DNA of 7,149 nucleotides. Origin: Thermoplasmata archaeon (lineage in GTDB: Archaea > Thermoplasmatota > Thermoplasmata > Lutacidiplasmatales > UBA184). The stretch covers positions 1-7,149 of the forward strand of contig JAJYUO010000064.1 in the NCBI GenBank assembly GCA_021792485.1. The letters run 5' to 3'. The notes below the pieces were generated by a model. That model did not search any database and had not been told where the DNA came from. It was given only the letters and a program-made list of their open reading frames with translations. Every line of letters starts with the position of its first letter. Position 1 is the first letter of the stretch. The translations under genes were made by a program, and so were the position numbers. Positions 5,447 to 7,149 of this stretch are shown here, in pieces.

Positions 5447-5830
5447 ATGGTGGAGTACAAGCTCGTGATCTCGGACGCGAGTAAGTCCTATGCTCGCACG
5501 GTCGGCGATCCCCAGTCGGCGGGGTTCCTGGGCAAGCGGATCGGGGAGACGGTCGGAGGAGAACTGATCGGCGCCTCCGGCTACACGTTCCGGCTCACGG
5601 GAGGCACCGACCGAAGCGGGTTCCCTCTGCGACCGGACCTTCCGGGAGCTCGACAGGTACGCCTCTACGTCGGGGACGGCTTCGGATTCGCCGCACCCCG
5701 GGAGGGGATGCGCAAGCGCCGCACGTTCCGTGGGAACACGATCAGCGAGGACACCGTCCAGATCAACCTGGTCGTCGATCAGAGAGGCTCGAAGCCGCTC
5801 GCGGAGCTGTTGGGCGCGAGCGCGTCATGA
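5447..5830 (+). CDS. rps6e: Small ribosomal subunit protein eS6 (S6e)
   Basis: S6e is a 30S ribosomal protein found in archaea and eukaryotes only. The 127 residues contain the family landmarks in order: an N-terminal KLVISDASKSY; GKRIGETVGGEL; the highly conserved TGGTDRSGFPLRPDLPG (51-67); the basic RKRRTFRGNTISEDTVQINL; and a short C-terminus. Length is that of archaeal S6e, without the long phosphorylated eukaryotic tail. I take the ATG at 5447; a GTG directly after it would remove only Met1. Only a weak CAGGG lies upstream. The stop overlaps the aIF2 gamma ATG by 4 bases, so the two are translated from one message. S6e next to aIF2 gamma is a common archaeal arrangement. Confidence 0.98.
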   Translation: MVEYKLVISDASKSYARTVGDPQSAGFLGKRIGETVGGELIGASGYTFRLTGGTDRSGFPLRPDLPGARQVRLYVGDGFGFAAPREGMRKRRTFRGNTISEDTVQINLVVDQRGSKPLAELLGASAS

Positions 5831-7062
5831 AGGTTCCTCGGCAACCGGAAGTCAACATCGGTCTCGTTGGTCACGTCGACCATGGCAAGACCACCCTGAC
5901 CCAGGCCCTTACCGGCGAGTGGACCGATCGTCACTCCGAGGAGCTCAAACGGGGTATCTCGATCAAGCTGGGCTACGCAGACGCGGCCTTCTACCGCTGC
6001 TCCAACTGCCCGCCGCCCAACTGCTACACCACCGACCCGAAGTGCCCGAATTGCGGGGGAGATGCGCGGTTCCTGCGCGCCGTCTCTTTCGTCGATGCCC
6101 CGGGACACGAGACGCTGATGGCGACGATGCTCAGCGGAGCGGCGTTGATGGACGGGGCCCTGCTCCTCGTCGCGGCGAACGAGCCCGCGCCGCAGCCGCA
6201 GACGCGGGAGCACCTCTACGCGCTCGACATCATCGGGGTGCACAAGGTCGTCGTTGTCCAGAACAAGATCGACCTGTTGACGAGCGAGCAGGCGACGGAG
6301 AATTACCGCCAGATCCGGGAATTCCTCTCCGGCTCGCCGATCGCGTCGGCTCCGATCGTGCCGATCAGCGCGAACCACAAGGTCAACATCGACGCGCTCA
6401 TCGAGGCCATCGAGGAGACGATCCCGACCCCCGCACGGGATCCCACGAAGCCTCCGCTGATGTACGTCGCCCGCTCGTTCGACATCAACCGCCCCGGAAC
6501 GCGTCCGAAGGAGCTGCGCGGCGGCGTCCTCGGCGGCTCGCTCCTCCAGGGACTCCTCAAGCTCGGCGACGAGATCGAGATCCGTCCCGGGTTCGCTCTT
6601 CCCGCGGGGGGGTCCGCGGAGTCGCTGCGGACGAAGATCACAACGATCCTGGCCGGGGGCCAGGAGCTGGACGAGCTCCGACCCGGTGGACTGGCCGCGA
6701 TCGCGACGACCCTCGACCCGTCGCTCACGAAGGGAGATGGGCTCACCGGTCGCCTCGTGGGAACCCCGGGAACGCTGCCCCCGGTCAGCCAGAAGATTCG
6801 CATCCGTGCGACGCTCCTCGACCGGGTCCTCGGCGCGGAGCGAGAGATGAAGGTAGAGAAGATCCGTACCAGCGAAACCCTCGCGATTACCGTCGGCACC
6901 ACGATCGCCCCCGGAAAGGTGACGAGCGCGCGCGGCGACGAGGTCGAGCTCTCGCTCGGGCGTGCGGTGACGGTCTTTCCGGAAAGCCGCGTGGCGATCT
7001 CGCGCAAGCTCAATGCGTGGCGGCTCATTGGATACGGCATCGTGCAGGGAATCGCCAAATGA
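5827..7062 (+). CDS. eif2g: Translation initiation factor aIF2 subunit gamma (GTPase)
   Basis: aIF2 gamma is the core of the heterotrimer that carries initiator Met-tRNA to the small ribosomal subunit in a GTP-dependent way. Seen in 411 residues: G1 GHVDHGKTT (15-23); switch I EELKRGISIKLGYAD (38-52); the zinc knuckle CSNC (58-61) with CPNC (73-76), plus an extra Cys66; G3 DAPGHE (90-95); G4 NKID (146-149); G5 SANH (181-184); then domain II with RSFDINRPGT (216-225) and LRGGVLGGSL (230-239), and a beta-rich domain III to the C-terminus. Full length for archaea, with all GTPase motifs intact. The EF-Tu-like fold and the zinc knuckle separate it from EF-1 alpha and SelB. The start overlaps the S6e stop (ATGA), and its own stop overlaps the next ATG, giving a coupled three-gene run. 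The alpha and beta subunits are not in the window. Confidence 0.98.
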   Translation: MKVPRQPEVNIGLVGHVDHGKTTLTQALTGEWTDRHSEELKRGISIKLGYADAAFYRCSNCPPPNCYTTDPKCPNCGGDARFLRAVSFVDAPGHETLMATMLSGAALMDGALLLVAANEPAPQPQTREHLYALDIIGVHKVVVVQNKIDLLTSEQATENYRQIREFLSGSPIASAPIVPISANHKVNIDALIEAIEETIPTPARDPTKPPLMYVARSFDINRPGTRPKELRGGVLGGSLLQGLLKLGDEIEIRPGFALPAGGSAESLRTKITTILAGGQELDELRPGGLAAIATTLDPSLTKGDGLTGRLVGTPGTLPPVSQKIRIRATLLDRVLGAEREMKVEKIRTSETLAITVGTTIAPGKVTSARGDEVELSLGRAVTVFPESRVAISRKLNAWRLIGYGIVQGIAK

Positions 7063-7149
7063 AACCCGACCTGATGGAGATCCTCCGCTGCCCTCTCTGC
7101 AAGGCCCAACTTTCCCTCGAGGCCACGCAGAGGGAGGGAACCGAGATCG
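7059..7149 (+). CDS. Trm112-like zinc protein, N-terminal fragment cut by the window edge
   Basis: Thirty codons are visible: MKPDLMEILRCPLCKAQLSL, then an acidic/basic stretch ending GTEI. The opening Met-Lys-x-x-Leu-Met-x-Ile-Leu followed by CPxC is typical of Trm112-family proteins. These small zinc-binding partners activate and stabilise several tRNA, rRNA and release-factor methyltransferases in archaea and eukaryotes. The ATG overlaps the aIF2 gamma stop by 4 bases, and AGGGA lies about 10 bases upstream, so the start is well supported. The remainder, including the rest of the zinc or partner-binding part, lies outside the window, so other CPxC zinc-ribbon proteins remain possible. Confidence 0.8.
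   Translation, partial: MKPDLMEILRCPLCKAQLSLEATQREGTEI

Noticed and set aside
6303..7109. 268-codon minus-strand frame opposite aIF2 gamma
   Set aside because: Ser/Arg/Pro-rich shadow of a highly conserved gene, with no motifs.

Overview
The window is GC-rich and archaeal. The proof is the gene set on the right: ribosomal protein S6e, translation initiation factor aIF2 gamma and the start of a Trm112-like protein. It also has a long archaeal-type FKBP and TATA-like elements before several starts, with few convincing Shine-Dalgarno sites. The proteins are not as acidic as those of haloarchaea. Together with the short leaders and the small membrane proteins, this makes a high-GC member of the Thermoplasmatota my best guess. 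That placement is an inference and is not proven here.

Layout, left to right. (1) 23-985 (+): a long FKBP/SlyD-like protein with a Pro/Ala-rich tail and an altered active site, followed by a small hairpin. (2) 1040-1174 and 1235-1366 (+): two very short genes for single-span membrane proteins of 44 and 43 residues. The second has a TATA-like box at the spacing of a leaderless transcript. (3) 3274-1347 (-): a tightly packed operon read leftward. It encodes the B12-binding subunit of a methylmalonyl-CoA mutase, its MeaB/ArgK GTPase chaperone (ATGA overlap), and a membrane-anchored methyltransferase resembling the FAM173 protein-lysine methyltransferases (TAG directly followed by ATG). The last gene runs tail-to-tail into the second micro-gene and overlaps it by 20 bases. 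(4) 4283-3336 (-): an A24 prepilin peptidase. (5) 4359-5315 (+): a divergently transcribed membrane-anchored surface protein with six N-glycosylation sequons, four cysteines and a transmembrane segment reminiscent of archaeal pilins. Its coding sequence carries a perfect 15-bp inverted repeat. (6) 5447 to the right edge (+): S6e, aIF2 gamma and Trm112-like, chained by ATGA overlaps behind a TATA-like box.

How the parts fit together. The leftward operon supports B12-dependent rearrangement of methylmalonyl-CoA. The mutase large subunit and the epimerase must lie elsewhere. The prepilin peptidase and the divergent surface protein may form an enzyme-substrate or shared-function pair of the cell surface. 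The rightward operon is translation machinery. There is no gene-free stretch of 300 bases; the longest gap is 5316-5446. I see no tRNA, rRNA, CRISPR array or insertion sequence.
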